From: Ferirhizobium litorale
GTDB lineage: Bacteria > Pseudomonadota > Alphaproteobacteria > Rhizobiales > Rhizobiaceae
Direction: 5' to 3'
NCBI GenBank assembly: GCA_030028905.1
Contig: JALDYZ010000024.1
Location: forward strand, 1-42,103
Length of the DNA: 42,103 nt
The notes under the pieces are model-generated. The model was not told the origin of the DNA, did no database searches, and saw only the letters and a program-made list of their open reading frames with translations. The position numbers and the translations under genes are program-made. This document shows, piece after piece, positions 1-9,329 of the stretch; within the stretch, counting starts at the first letter, position 1; each line of letters opens with the position of its first letter.

Positions 1-510
1 CAGCTTGACCGCGATCGTCTGCAGCCCGCCATCGACCTCGCGGGTGACCTGAGCGCTTCCATCGCCGATCTCGACCTTGGAGGCGAACGTGCCCTGGGCC
101 CAGCCCAGGAGCGCCGCCAGCATCTGGCCGGTCTGGTTCGAATCGTCGTCGATCGCCTGCTTGCCGACGATGATCAGGCCCGGCTGTTCGGCGTCCGCAA
201 CGCCCTTCAACAGCTTGGCCACCGCCAGCGGCTCGACCTGGTCCTCGGTCTCGATCAGGATCGCCCGGTCGGCGCCCATGGCCAGCGCGGTGCGCAGCGT
301 CTCCTCGGCCTTGCCCGGACCGATCGACACCACAACCACTTCCTCGGCCTTGCCGGCCTCCTTCAGCCGGAGCGCCTCCTCGACCGAAATCTCGTCGAAC
401 GGGTTCATCGACATCTTCACATTCGCAAGCTCGACACCCGACCCGTCCGGCTTCACCCGGATCTTCACGTTGTAGTCAACAACCCGCTTCACGGGGACTA
501 AGATCTTCAT
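1..510 (-). CDS. etfB: Electron transfer flavoprotein beta subunit, 3' end cut by window edge
   Basis: The protein starts at an ATG (complement of 508-510) preceded by AGAGGA. It reads [17 protein letters not shown]..., the typical EtfB/FixA N-terminus. The segments [38 protein letters not shown] and [18 protein letters not shown] belong to the AMP-binding region of the family. About 170 of the usual 249 or so residues are inside the window. EtfB pairs with EtfA in the cytoplasm to carry electrons from flavin dehydrogenases to ETF:quinone oxidoreductase; etfA would be expected just outside the left edge. It is transcribed away from the flavin demethylase-like gene at 791, a plausible electron donor for ETF. 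Confidence 0.93.
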   Translation of the reverse strand, partial: MKILVPVKRVVDYNVKIRVKPDGSGVELANVKMSMNPFDEISVEEALRLKEAGKAEEVVVVSIGPGKAEETLRTALAMGADRAILIETEDQVEPLAVAKLLKGVADAEQPGLIIVGKQAIDDDSNQTGQMLAALLGWAQGTFASKVEIGDGSAQVTREVDGGLQTIAVKL

Positions 511-790
511 GGGGTCCTCTCCGTCGTTCAATGCCTTCGCAACCAGCCGTCGCGCGAAGGCTAGGCGGAAACGAAAAACCGCGCAAGAGAAATTATACGC
601 TCATATAACAATTCGCCCATCCACGATCCTGCGCTTAGCCAGCCAAACAATTATACCGGCTTTATTTCAATGCGTTAAGGTCGTTGTTATATGTACGTAT
701 AATTTTATCTTGCAAGAGATCGGCGCCCGCGTATGTTCATGAAAGCCGGAGGGAGACCGGCCAAATCAAGATAGAGCATGGTGGCAGGCG
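511..790. other. Divergent intergenic region between etfB and the flavin dehydrogenase gene
   Basis: This 280-bp stretch has no supported gene. Its part from about 585 to 715 is clearly more AT-rich than its surroundings, as expected for promoters of the two divergent genes. TATAAT at 699-704, with TTAAGG 17 bp upstream, is a possible weak promoter for the gene at 791. I see no convincing operator. Confidence 0.5.
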
Positions 791-2899
791 ATGGCGCGCG
801 ATTCCCGATACGATATCCTTTTCGAGCCGGTCAGGATCGGTCCGTTGACGGCGCGCAACCGCTTCTACCAGGTACCCCACTGTTCCGGCATGGGCTACCG
901 CTATCCCAATGCCGAGGCCGACCTGCGCGGCATGAAGGCTGAGGGCGGATGGGCCGTCGTCTCGACCCAGGAGGCGGAGATCCACCCGACCTCCGACCTG
1001 ACGCCCGCCAACGAGGCACGTCTCTGGGATGACGGCGATATCGGCGCGCTGGCGCTGGTGGCGGAAAGGGTTCATGCGCATGGCAGCCTCGCGGCGATCC
1101 AGCTCGTGCACAACGGGCTGCACGTGGCCAACCGCTACAGCCGCATGATCCCGCTTGCGCCGTCGCACGCCGTCGGCGATAGCCACGATCCCGTCCAGGC
1201 GCGTGCGATGGACAAGTCCGACATTGCCGACATGCGCCGCTGGTATCGCAATGCCGCAATCCGCGCCAAGCGAGCCGGATTCGACATCGTCTACATCTAT
1301 TCAGGCCACGACATGAGCGTGCTGCAGCACTTCCTGTCGAAGCGCCACAATCATCGTACCGACGAGTATGGCGGCTCGTTCGAGAACCGGTTGCGCCTGT
1401 TTCGCGAGATCCTCGAGGACACGCGCGAGGCGATCGGCGACACCTGCGCGCTCGCCGTCCGGCTTGCCGTCGACGAACTCCTCGGTCCCGCCGGGATTAC
1501 CAGCGAGGGCGAAGGCCGCGACATCATATCGGCGCTGGCCGAGCTCCCGGACCTGTGGGACGTGAACCTGTCGGACTGGTCGAACGACAGCCAGACCTCC
1601 CGGTTCTCGGAGGAAGGTTTCCAGGAACCCTACATCCGCTTCGTCAAGTCCGTTACCACCAAACCGGTCGTCGGCGTCGGGCGCTACACGTCGCCCGACA
1701 GCATGGTGCGCGTCATCCGGCAGGGCATCATGGATTTCGTCGGCGCGGCCCGTCCGTCGATCGCCGACCCGTTCCTGCCGAAGAAGATCGAGGAAGGCCG
1801 TATCGACGACATCCGCGAATGCATCGGCTGCAACATCTGTACTTCGGGCGACAATCTCGGAGTTCCGATGCGATGCACCCAGAACCCCGCAATCGGCGAG
1901 GAATGGCGCAAGGGCTGGCACCCGGAGAAGATTGCAGCGGCGGAAACCGCGGATGGCGCGCTGGTCATCGGCGGCGGGCCGGCCGGCCTCGAAGCGGCGC
2001 GGGCGCTCGCCCAGCGCGGCGTGGACGTCACCCTCGCCGACGCCGGTCATGAATGGGGCGGCCGGGTTTCGCGCGAAAGCAGGCTGCCGGGCCTCGCCGC
2101 ATGGGCGCGCGTGCGCGACTGGCGTATCGGCCAGCTCAACACCGCGACCAACGCCGAGCTCTATTTGCATAGCCGGCTCAATGCCGACGACGTGCTGCAA
2201 TATGGCATCCCGCATGTGGCGCTTGCCACCGGCTCCCACTGGCGATGCGACGGCGTCGGGCGCACCCACCGCACGCCGCTGGAATTTCTCGGCGAAGGCC
2301 CCCTCGTCTCCCCGGACGCGCTGCTCTCGCTTGGCGCGGATGCGGTGTCGACAAACGGGCCTGTCGTCATTTTCGACGACGATTGCTACTACATGGGAAG
2401 CGTGCTTGCCGAATTGCTGGCGCGGGCGGGCCGGCAGGTCGTGTTCGTCACGCCGCAAGCCCAGGTCGCGTCATGGAGCGTTCACACCCTCGAGCAGGGC
2501 CGCATCCAGGCGCGCCTGATCGAACTCGACGTACGCATCATCCCGTCCGCCAGCCTTGCCGGCCGCACGCGCGACACCCTCCAAATCGCCTGCGTCTACA
2601 GCGGCAGGACCCGTTCGATCGAATGCGCGACGCTCGTTCCGGTCACGGCTCGCCTGCCCGACGAGGCGCTGTGGCTTGAGCTGAAGGCACGCGCGAACGA
2701 ATGCGCGGACGCCGGCATCAGATCCGTCACCCGGCTGGGAGACTGCCTTGCGCCGGGGCTGATCGCGGCCGCCACCTATTCGGGCCACGACTATGCGCGA
2801 GGCTACGGCGCCGCCCCGGCTACGGACGACGTCCCCTTCCTGCGCGGGGACATCGCCGCGCTATGGCCGTCCTCGGGTTCCGAAATACTCTCGCGCTGA
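791..2899 (+). CDS. TMADH/DgcA-type FMN and 4Fe-4S dehydrogenase (probable N-methyl amine demethylase)
   Basis: The 702-residue protein has the two-part build of the 2,4-dienoyl-CoA reductase / trimethylamine dehydrogenase family. The N-terminal Old Yellow Enzyme-like FMN barrel spans roughly residues 8-340 (opening DILFEPVRIGPLTARNRF; the stretch with RTDEYGGSFENR is the usual flavin-barrel signature). It is followed by the 4Fe-4S cysteine motif CIGCNIC with a further Cys near MRCTQNP, then a C-terminal dinucleotide-binding part starting GGGPAGLEAAR. Relatives include trimethylamine and dimethylamine dehydrogenases, dimethylglycine demethylase DgcA and the stachydrine-pathway StcD, all of which oxidatively remove N-methyl groups and pass electrons to ETF. 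The adjacent divergent etfB fits this. The exact substrate cannot be told from sequence. The ATG at 791 has no strong ribosome site, so the start is moderately supported. Confidence 0.85.
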   Translation: MARDSRYDILFEPVRIGPLTARNRFYQVPHCSGMGYRYPNAEADLRGMKAEGGWAVVSTQEAEIHPTSDLTPANEARLWDDGDIGALALVAERVHAHGSLAAIQLVHNGLHVANRYSRMIPLAPSHAVGDSHDPVQARAMDKSDIADMRRWYRNAAIRAKRAGFDIVYIYSGHDMSVLQHFLSKRHNHRTDEYGGSFENRLRLFREILEDTREAIGDTCALAVRLAVDELLGPAGITSEGEGRDIISALAELPDLWDVNLSDWSNDSQTSRFSEEGFQEPYIRFVKSVTTKPVVGVGRYTSPDSMVRVIRQGIMDFVGAARPSIADPFLPKKIEEGRIDDIRECIGCNICTSGDNLGVPMRCTQNPAIGEEWRKGWHPEKIAAAETADGALVIGGGPAGLEAARALAQRGVDVTLADAGHEWGGRVSRESRLPGLAAWARVRDWRIGQLNTATNAELYLHSRLNADDVLQYGIPHVALATGSHWRCDGVGRTHRTPLEFLGEGPLVSPDALLSLGADAVSTNGPVVIFDDDCYYMGSVLAELLARAGRQVVFVTPQAQVASWSVHTLEQGRIQARLIELDVRIIPSASLAGRTRDTLQIACVYSGRTRSIECATLVPVTARLPDEALWLELKARANECADAGIRSVTRLGDCLAPGLIAAATYSGHDYARGYGAAPATDDVPFLRGDIAALWPSSGSEILSR

Positions 2900-3023
2900 C
2901 ATCTTCCGCATCGTGCCTCCAAAAGTCTCTGGATCGGCGCCTCGCGGCTGCTAAGATCGGGACAGTGCTGAGTCCGCCGGTTTGCTGCGAAGACTCAATT
3001 CGTCTCGAAAGAGCAGGCCCCGA

Positions 3024-4358
3024 ATGGGTTCACGAAAGGAACAAATCCGGGCTCTGCCCCTCGCGGTCGTCTCCACGGTTGTTGCCTGGGGAGAGGCGGC
3101 CCGCGCGGAAGACGGCGCTCCCCCATCGTTCGAGGAGACGACCCTGACCGGTGACTGGGACGGCTACCGCGATTGGCTGACGGACCGGGGCGTCACCTTC
3201 ACCATCACCCAGACGAGTGACGTCCTCGGCAATCCCTCGGGTGGGATCAAGACCGGCACCGCCTATGACGGCGTGTTCCAGTTTCAGGGCGATTTCGACA
3301 TGGAGCGCCTGGCGGGCTGGTCCGGCGCTGCGGTCCATGTTTCCGGCTATGCCATCCAGGGCCGGGGCCTCTCGGCGAGCGACATTGGTAATCTATTGAC
3401 CGTGACATCGGTGGAAGCGGAAGCCGGAGTGAGGCTGGGCGAATTTTATCTCTCTCAGGACCTGCTGGGCAATGCTCTGACCCTCAAGGTCGGCCAGATC
3501 CTGGCGGACCAGAGCTTTGCCATCAGCAATACCGCCTCGCTGTTCGTGAACTCGACGTTCGGCTGGCCCGGGATCTTCGCGTCGGACCTGCCCGGCGGCG
3601 GCCCCGCCTATCCCCTGGCGACACCCGGCGTCCAGGTAATTGCGAAGCCGAACGAGGCATGGACGTTCCAGGCCGCGCTGTTCAACGGCAGTCCGACCGG
3701 CGACAGTCCGGCTGGCAATGCCAATGGACTGGGCTTTCCGATCGGCAACGGCGTTCTTGCGATCGTCGAGTCGTCCTACGGCTATGATCTCGATGCCGGA
3801 GCCGGTCTGGCCGGCACGCTGAAACTCGGCGCCTGGTACAATTCCGAGGAATTCGACAGCGTTTTGACGGCGTCGAACGGCTTGCCGCAGCGACTGTCGG
3901 GAAACGCCGCCATCTATGGCGTCGTCGACCAGGCGCTCTGGCGGGAAAAGAGTGGTGGCGATGTCGGTCTCGACGGCTTCGCCCGCCTCGCTATGGTTCC
4001 CAGGCAGGATCGTAACCTCATCAACTGGTACTTTGATACCGGGCTGAGCTACAAGGGGCCGTTCAAGGGGCGCGAAGCCGATGTCGCCGGAATAGCCTTC
4101 GCCTATGCGCATATCAGCGACGACGTTGCGGATCTGACCGAGGCAACAAATGCGCTCGACGGAACCTCCACGCCGGTGCCCACCTCGGAGGCGGTGATAG
4201 AGATCACCTACCAGGCAGCGATCACGCCGGCCCTGTCGGTCCAGCCTTTCTTTCAGTATATTATTCGCCCGGGTGGTCGCGCTGCCGATCCGAACCGGCC
4301 GGGCTCGGCGATCCCCAACGCCACGGTCCTCGGGCTGAGAGTCGCCGCCACGTTCTGA
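3024..4358 (+). CDS. OprB-family carbohydrate-selective porin
   Basis: An outer-membrane porin of about 444 residues. I chose the ATG at 3024 over an upstream in-frame start at 2982 because it yields a clean signal peptide: MGSRKEQIR, then a hydrophobic stretch, ending ARA before EDGAPP. The mature N-terminus (LTGDWDGYRDWLTDRGV) and the segments GVFQFQGDFDMERLAGW and NSTFGWPGIFASDLPGGGP are typical of OprB-like porins, as is the C-terminal beta-strand ending in phenylalanine (LGLRVAATF). OprB porins form a 16-stranded channel for glucose and other sugars or small solutes. There is no transporter gene next to it to indicate a substrate. It is the last gene before the patatin operon and is probably its own transcription unit. 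Confidence 0.85.
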   Translation: MGSRKEQIRALPLAVVSTVVAWGEAARAEDGAPPSFEETTLTGDWDGYRDWLTDRGVTFTITQTSDVLGNPSGGIKTGTAYDGVFQFQGDFDMERLAGWSGAAVHVSGYAIQGRGLSASDIGNLLTVTSVEAEAGVRLGEFYLSQDLLGNALTLKVGQILADQSFAISNTASLFVNSTFGWPGIFASDLPGGGPAYPLATPGVQVIAKPNEAWTFQAALFNGSPTGDSPAGNANGLGFPIGNGVLAIVESSYGYDLDAGAGLAGTLKLGAWYNSEEFDSVLTASNGLPQRLSGNAAIYGVVDQALWREKSGGDVGLDGFARLAMVPRQDRNLINWYFDTGLSYKGPFKGREADVAGIAFAYAHISDDVADLTEATNALDGTSTPVPTSEAVIEITYQAAITPALSVQPFFQYIIRPGGRAADPNRPGSAIPNATVLGLRVAATF

Positions 4359-4475
4359 TAACCGCGGGATGCGCTCGATGCGCAAGGCGCAGTTGCGTCA
4401 TATTTTCCCTATCCGGAGCGGGATTTTTGGCTATTCTGCACTGCACACTCGCGTCTCTCGGACAAAGGGGGTCCC

Positions 4476-5666
4476 GTGAACGGTCAACGGGCGTCGTCGA
4501 AAAGCAGGAAATTGTCCACGCGTCCGCCATTCGAGCGGATCGCCCTCGTGCTGCAGGGTGGAGGGGCGCTTGGCTCCTACCAGGCCGGCGTCTACCAGGC
4601 GCTCGCCGAGGCCGACCTGCACCCGGACTGGGTAGCCGGCATATCGATCGGCGCCGTCAATGCTGCCCTGATTGCCGGAAATCCGCCGGAGAAACGGGTC
4701 GAGGCACTGCAAGCCTTCTGGGAGCAGGTCACCTCGCCGCCGGTCGGCATGCCGTCGCTCGTCTCGGCCTGGCTCGGCCGGGTCGTGCTGGACGACGACT
4801 TCGGCCACGGCCTCGTCAACGATGTGCGCGCCTTCGCCAGCCTGACCGGCGGCGCACCGGGTTTCTTCTCGCCGCGCCCCATTCCGCCGTTCCTTTCGTC
4901 CCCGGGCACGATCGAGGCGCAAAGCTTCTATGACGTCAGTCCGCTCAAGGCGACGCTCGAGCGTCTGGTGGATTTCGACCGCATCAATTCCGGCGAAATG
5001 CGCTTCGCCGTCGGTTCGGTCAATGTGCGCACCGGCAATTTCACCTGTTTCGACAGCACCACGGACGTCATCTGCGCCGAGCACGTGATGGCGAGCGGCT
5101 CGCTGCCACCCGGTTTTCCGGCGACGACCATCGACGGCGAACAGTACTGGGATGGCGGCCTCGTTTCCAATACTCCGCTGCAATGGGTTCTGGATACGGT
5201 TCCGCGCAAGGACACGCTGACCTTCCAGGTGGACCTCTGGAGCGCCGAGGGCGAGTTCCCGCGCGACCTGATCAGCCTAGATCTCCGCCAGAAGGATATC
5301 CGGTTCTCCAGCCGCACCCGGGCGGCAACCGACCAGTTCAAGAGGAAACAGCGCCTGCGCCGGGCGCTGCTGCATCTGATGAAGATGATCCCGGAGGGGG
5401 AGCTCGAACGGGCCGGCCCGGAAATCAACCTGCTTTGCGAGGAGGCCTGCGAGAAGGTCTACAACATCGTCCATCTCATCTACCGCGCGAAGGCTTACGA
5501 GGGCAGTTCCAAGGACTACGAGTTTTCGCGCCGCACGATGGAGGAGCATTGGGCCTCCGGCTACGACGACGCTCTCGAGACCCTGCGCCATCCCGAAATA
5601 ATGGAGCGGCCGACGTCGATCGACGGCGTCGAGACGTTTGACTTCGCCGACAAGACACCTGGATAA
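4476..5666 (+). CDS. Patatin-like phospholipase with C-terminal DUF3734
   Basis: A cytoplasmic serine acyl hydrolase of 396 residues, starting at GTG with AAAGGGGG just upstream. The patatin signature is complete: oxyanion-hole motif GGGALG (residues 28-33), nucleophile elbow GISIG with Ser57, and catalytic Asp in WDGGLV (Asp226), forming the Ser/Asp dyad of this family. The region after about residue 260 matches the DUF3734 extension often fused to bacterial patatins. The next two genes encode acetoacetate decarboxylase and 3-hydroxybutyrate dehydrogenase in the same direction. An esterase/lipase step that releases hydroxyacyl or fatty acids to feed ketone-body metabolism is therefore a reasonable inference, perhaps linked to polyhydroxybutyrate or membrane lipid turnover. 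The substrate is not shown by the sequence. Confidence 0.88.
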   Translation: MNGQRASSKSRKLSTRPPFERIALVLQGGGALGSYQAGVYQALAEADLHPDWVAGISIGAVNAALIAGNPPEKRVEALQAFWEQVTSPPVGMPSLVSAWLGRVVLDDDFGHGLVNDVRAFASLTGGAPGFFSPRPIPPFLSSPGTIEAQSFYDVSPLKATLERLVDFDRINSGEMRFAVGSVNVRTGNFTCFDSTTDVICAEHVMASGSLPPGFPATTIDGEQYWDGGLVSNTPLQWVLDTVPRKDTLTFQVDLWSAEGEFPRDLISLDLRQKDIRFSSRTRAATDQFKRKQRLRRALLHLMKMIPEGELERAGPEINLLCEEACEKVYNIVHLIYRAKAYEGSSKDYEFSRRTMEEHWASGYDDALETLRHPEIMERPTSIDGVETFDFADKTPG

Positions 5667-5765
5667 GCGTTCGCCTCGAACCGGTATTTCATGTGAGAAC
5701 GGAGGTTCCGGCCTCAACGCCAAGCAAGCCGTCAGCCAGCCGATGCCAACTCAGTGGAGCACGCC

Positions 5766-6524
5766 ATGAAGATCGCCGATGTCCGCGCCAAAGCCTTCGC
5801 CATGCCGCTGAACGATCCCGCCTATCCGAAGCCCCCCTACAAGTTCTACAACCGCGAATTCGTCGTCATCACCTACCGCACCGACCCCGATGCGCTGCGC
5901 GCCGTCGTGCCCGAACCGCTCGTGGTGGCGGGCGACACGGTGGCCTACGAGTTCATCCGCATGCCGGATTCGACCGGTTTCGGCGACTATACCGAGACCG
6001 GCCAGGTGATCCCGGTGCGTTTCAAGACACCGTCCGGCGAGGTGCAGGAGGGCGGCTACGTGCATGCCATGTATCTCGACGACAACTCGCCGATCGCCGG
6101 CGGGCGCGAGATCTGGGGTTTCCCGAAGAAACTCGCTTCGCCGAAGCTGTCCCACGAGCAGGAAACGATCGTCGGCACGCTGCACTACGGGTCGGTGCTC
6201 TGCGTCACCGCAACGATGGGGTACAAGCACCGCGAGATCGATCTCGCACCAGTGGCGAAAGCAATGGCCAAGCCCGCCTTCATGATCAAGATCATCCCGC
6301 ATGTGGATTGCACGCCGCGGGTCTGCGAACTGGTGCGCTACTACATGGAGGATGTAACGCTCAAAGGCGCATGGTCCGGCCCTGCGGCACTGCAGCTCTT
6401 CGAGCATGCGATGTGCGACGTCGCCCGCCTGCCGGTGCTCGAGGTCGTCTCCGCAACCCACTATATCGCCGACCTGACGCTCGGTCTGGGCGAGGTCGTG
6501 TACGACTATCTGAAACAGGAATGA
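5766..6524 (+). CDS. adc: Acetoacetate decarboxylase family protein
   Basis: The 252-residue protein belongs to the acetoacetate decarboxylase family (acetoacetate to acetone plus CO2 through a Schiff base). The active-site segment [11 protein letters not shown] is intact, with the Schiff-base lysine at about residue 121 and its pKa-lowering partner lysine at 122. ATG 5766 is chosen because GGAG lies 5 bases upstream; a GTG at 5754 is in frame but less well placed. It lies 99 bp after the patatin gene and 24 bp before the 3-hydroxybutyrate dehydrogenase gene, so the three are probably one operon. Some family members act on other beta-keto acids, so the natural substrate remains an inference. 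Confidence 0.9.
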   Translation: MKIADVRAKAFAMPLNDPAYPKPPYKFYNREFVVITYRTDPDALRAVVPEPLVVAGDTVAYEFIRMPDSTGFGDYTETGQVIPVRFKTPSGEVQEGGYVHAMYLDDNSPIAGGREIWGFPKKLASPKLSHEQETIVGTLHYGSVLCVTATMGYKHREIDLAPVAKAMAKPAFMIKIIPHVDCTPRVCELVRYYMEDVTLKGAWSGPAALQLFEHAMCDVARLPVLEVVSATHYIADLTLGLGEVVYDYLKQE

Positions 6525-6548
6525 CCCACAATTCAGGAGGTAGATACC

Positions 6549-7331
6549 ATGTCTCGTTTTGACGGAAGGATTGCGATCGTCACCGGTGCGGCGAGCGGCA
6601 TAGGCAAGGAGATCGCCCTTCGCCTTGCCGCCGAGGGCGGCACGCCGGTCATCGCCGATCTTAATCTTGATGCGGCGAAGGCCACGGCCGAGGAAATCAA
6701 GGCCAAGGGCGGCGATGCCTTTGCCGTCGCCATGAACGTGACCGATGAAGCGGAAGTCGAAAAGGGCGTAGCCGATGTGGTTGCCAAATACGGCAAGGTC
6801 GACATCCTCGTCAGCAATGCCGGCATCCAGATCGTCAAGCCGCTGGTGGACTTCCCTTACGCCGACTGGAAGAAACTGCTGTCCATCCATCTCGACGGCG
6901 CCTTCCTCACCACCCGCGCCTGCCTCAAGCACATGTATGCCGCCAACTACGGCCGTGTCGTCTACATGGGCTCGGTGCATTCCAAGGAAGCCTCGAAGCT
7001 GAAAGCGCCCTATGTCACCGCCAAGCACGGTCTGATCGGCCTTGCCAAGGTGCTGGCGAAGGAAGGGGCCGAGCACAATGTCACCGCCAACGTGGTGTGC
7101 CCCGGCTTCGTGCGCACGCCGCTGGTCGACAAGCAGATCCCCGAACAGGCCAAGGAACTCGGCATCACCGAGGAACAGGTGGTCAAGAACGTCATGCTGA
7201 AGGATACCGTCGACGGCCAGTTTACCACCACCGACGATGTGGCGGACGCCGTACTCTATTTCGCAGCCGCCAAGAGCAACGTTCTCACCGGCCAGTCGCT
7301 TGTCGTCAGCCACGGCTGGTACATGCAGTAG
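6549..7331 (+). CDS. bdhA: 3-hydroxybutyrate dehydrogenase (SDR)
   Basis: A 260-residue classical short-chain dehydrogenase with a strong ribosome site (AGGAGGT 7 bases before ATG). It has the NAD-binding motif TGAASGIG (residues 12-19), NAG at 90-92, and the catalytic set Ser142, Tyr155 and Lys159 (YVTAK). The stretch [19 protein letters not shown] is characteristic of D-3-hydroxybutyrate dehydrogenases, where Gln in this loop contacts the substrate. It interconverts 3-hydroxybutyrate and acetoacetate, giving the substrate of the decarboxylase encoded just upstream. The C-terminus SHGWYMQ differs slightly from the usual DGGWTAQ. A second bdhA may exist elsewhere in the genome. Confidence 0.88.
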   Translation: MSRFDGRIAIVTGAASGIGKEIALRLAAEGGTPVIADLNLDAAKATAEEIKAKGGDAFAVAMNVTDEAEVEKGVADVVAKYGKVDILVSNAGIQIVKPLVDFPYADWKKLLSIHLDGAFLTTRACLKHMYAANYGRVVYMGSVHSKEASKLKAPYVTAKHGLIGLAKVLAKEGAEHNVTANVVCPGFVRTPLVDKQIPEQAKELGITEEQVVKNVMLKDTVDGQFTTTDDVADAVLYFAAAKSNVLTGQSLVVSHGWYMQ

Positions 7332-7351
7332 TGGGCCGCTGCTGACATAGT

Positions 7352-8257
7352 CTATCCCGCCTTTTTCGCCAGCCGCCGCGGCGAGGTACCGTAGACGCGC
7401 TTGAAGGCTGCGCCGAAGGCGCTCTCCGACCGGTAGCCGAGGTCGGCGGCGATCTGCGTGACCGCGGCATCCGACGATGTCAGCGCACGGCGGGCCAGCG
7501 CCATGCGCCAATGCAGCAGGTAGTCGATCGGCGCCATGCCGACGGCCTTGGAAAAGCGGGCGACGAACTGCGAGCGCGAGAGGTTGCAGGCAGACGCAAG
7601 CTCCTCGAGTCGCCAGCTGCGGGCGGGATCGGCGTGGATGAGCCGCACCGCCCTGCCGATGCGCTGATCCGAGAGCGCGCCGAGCCAGCTTGGTTCCGTG
7701 CCGCCCGGCAGGGCGCGGATCATCTCGACGAAAATCATCTGCATGATCTGCCCGGTGATGGCCTGGTGGCCCGGGCCGCCCCCCGAAAATTCCTCGTCCA
7801 AACGGTCGAGCAGCCAACGCACCCGCTTGGCGGCGGCGTCTGCCGCAGGCAGCACGACGACCGCCGGAAGCGCCTGAACGATGAGCTCGAGCCCACCTTC
7901 CGCCTCCATGCTGCCGCCGAGCGAGGCGAATTCATTGCCGGGACCGGCGTCGAGATGGGCATAGTGGCCGGCCATGTCGCTGAACACCTCGGCTGCTGGC
8001 CGCGGCGGCGCATCGAGATCGGTCGCCAGCGTGAAAGGCGCGCCGCAGGAAAGCAGGAAGCAGTCGCCGGCCTTCAGCAGGACCGGTTCCGCATTCGCGA
8101 CCAGCAGCCAGCACCTTCCTTCGAGGACGGCGTTGAACTTCAGACCGGCATGCCCTTCGACACGAATGGCCCATTGCCCGGTCGCCTTGAGTCCGACCGA
8201 GAATACGCCGCGGGCTTTGATGAGAGAAAGGATGTCTGAAAGGGGATCGCAAGACAT
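7352..8257 (-). CDS. AraC-family transcriptional regulator with cupin-type sensor domain
   Basis: The 301-residue protein has an N-terminal cupin_6-type ligand domain (about residues 10-190; DPLSDILSLIKARGVFS is the usual opening). The C-terminal double helix-turn-helix spans about 205-300, with the AraC signature around IAADLGYRSESAFGAAFKR. It reads divergently from the SDR gene at 8351, with 93 bp between the start codons. This is the usual layout for a regulator and its target, so it most likely controls that SDR. The effector is unknown. It converges with the bdhA operon, whose stop lies 20 bp away, so it is not obviously the regulator of that operon. Confidence 0.9.
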   Translation of the reverse strand: MSCDPLSDILSLIKARGVFSVGLKATGQWAIRVEGHAGLKFNAVLEGRCWLLVANAEPVLLKAGDCFLLSCGAPFTLATDLDAPPRPAAEVFSDMAGHYAHLDAGPGNEFASLGGSMEAEGGLELIVQALPAVVVLPAADAAAKRVRWLLDRLDEEFSGGGPGHQAITGQIMQMIFVEMIRALPGGTEPSWLGALSDQRIGRAVRLIHADPARSWRLEELASACNLSRSQFVARFSKAVGMAPIDYLLHWRMALARRALTSSDAAVTQIAADLGYRSESAFGAAFKRVYGTSPRRLAKKAG

Positions 8258-8350
8258 TTTCGGCCGATCGCGAGATAAATCAGGTTAATACAGCATAGAT
8301 CATCCGGCGGCACGATGCCAAATATTCCCTGTATATTATTGGAGAACAGA

Positions 8351-9322
8351 ATGGCATCGATACAGAAACCTCTCGCCACCGGCTGGGGTCCGACCGCAAC
8401 GGCCGAGGATGTAGCAGGGGGCCTGAACTTCTCCGGCAAGACCGTGATCGTCACCGGCGGCGCTTCCGGCCTCGGGCTCGAAACCTCGCGCGCGCTGGCG
8501 AAGATGGGGGCGGCCGTCATCGTTCCGGCCCGGAGACCGGAAGAAGCGCGCACCGAACTTGCCGGGATCCCCGGGGTCGAAGTGGCGGAAATAAACCTGA
8601 TGGACCCCGCCTCCATCGACGGCTTCGCCGAAAGCTTGCTCGCCAGCGGGCAGCCGCTCGACCGGCTGATTCTCAGCGCCGGCGTGATGGCGACACCACT
8701 CTTTCGCGACGCCGGCGGCAACGAGGGCCAGTTTGCCACCAACCATCTTGGGCATTTCCGGCTGACCGCCCGGCTGTGGCCGGCGCTGCTTGCCTCGGGG
8801 AATGCCCGGGTGGTCGTGCTTTCGTCGCGCGGGCACCAGATCAGCGGTCTCGACCTCGATGACCTTGCCTTTGTGCGCCGCCCTTACGACAAGTGGCTCG
8901 CCTATGGCCAATCGAAGACGGCAAATGCCTTGTTCGCCGTGGCGCTGGATGCCCGCGGGCGGGAGCATGGCATCCGTGCCTTCTCGGTTCATCCGGGCTC
9001 GATCCTCAGCCCGCTGGCGCGTCACCTGACGAGTGACGAAATCGACGCCTTCGGTGCCGTCGACGCGGATGGCGCGCCGGTGATCGATCCCGCCCGCGAC
9101 ATGAAGAATCCGGCACAGGGCGCCGCCACGACGGTGTGGTGCGCCACCAGTCCCCTGCTCGAGGATCTCGGCGGCCTTTATTGCGAGGACAGCGACATCG
9201 CCGCGCTGGAAGAACAAGACCGTCGCGGTGTCAGGCCCTATGCGGTCGATCCCGCTGTCGCGGAAAAACTCTGGGAGGAAAGCGTCCGCCTCACGGGCAC
9301 CGACCTGCAATGGCGCGCCTGA
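8351..9322 (+). CDS. Short-chain dehydrogenase of the retinol-dehydrogenase/POR-like type
   Basis: The 323-residue SDR has the cofactor motif TGGASGLG (residues 35-42), SAG at 109-111, and catalytic Ser159, Tyr185 and Lys189 (YGQSK). The TGxxxGxG motif followed by the ARR stretch suggests NADP preference. I take ATG 8351, which has TTGGAG just upstream; an in-frame ATG at 8315 has no ribosome site and would add 12 unrelated residues. The family reduces or oxidises varied aldehydes, ketones and aromatic compounds, so a specific reaction cannot be named. The divergent AraC gene is its likely regulator. Confidence 0.82.
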   Translation: MASIQKPLATGWGPTATAEDVAGGLNFSGKTVIVTGGASGLGLETSRALAKMGAAVIVPARRPEEARTELAGIPGVEVAEINLMDPASIDGFAESLLASGQPLDRLILSAGVMATPLFRDAGGNEGQFATNHLGHFRLTARLWPALLASGNARVVVLSSRGHQISGLDLDDLAFVRRPYDKWLAYGQSKTANALFAVALDARGREHGIRAFSVHPGSILSPLARHLTSDEIDAFGAVDADGAPVIDPARDMKNPAQGAATTVWCATSPLLEDLGGLYCEDSDIAALEEQDRRGVRPYAVDPAVAEKLWEESVRLTGTDLQWRA

Positions 9323-9329
9323 AACTGCG

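Noticed and set aside
689-704. ATATGTACGTATAATT upstream of the gene at 791 resembles the shared regulon box.
   Set aside because: It has no TA at the conserved +22/+23 position and lies in a generally AT-rich stretch. It is more likely an ordinary -10 region.
5751-7817. A 688-codon open frame on the minus strand opposite the ketone-body genes.
   Set aside because: It is a GC-driven antisense shadow of three well-supported genes, with no ribosome site or family pattern.
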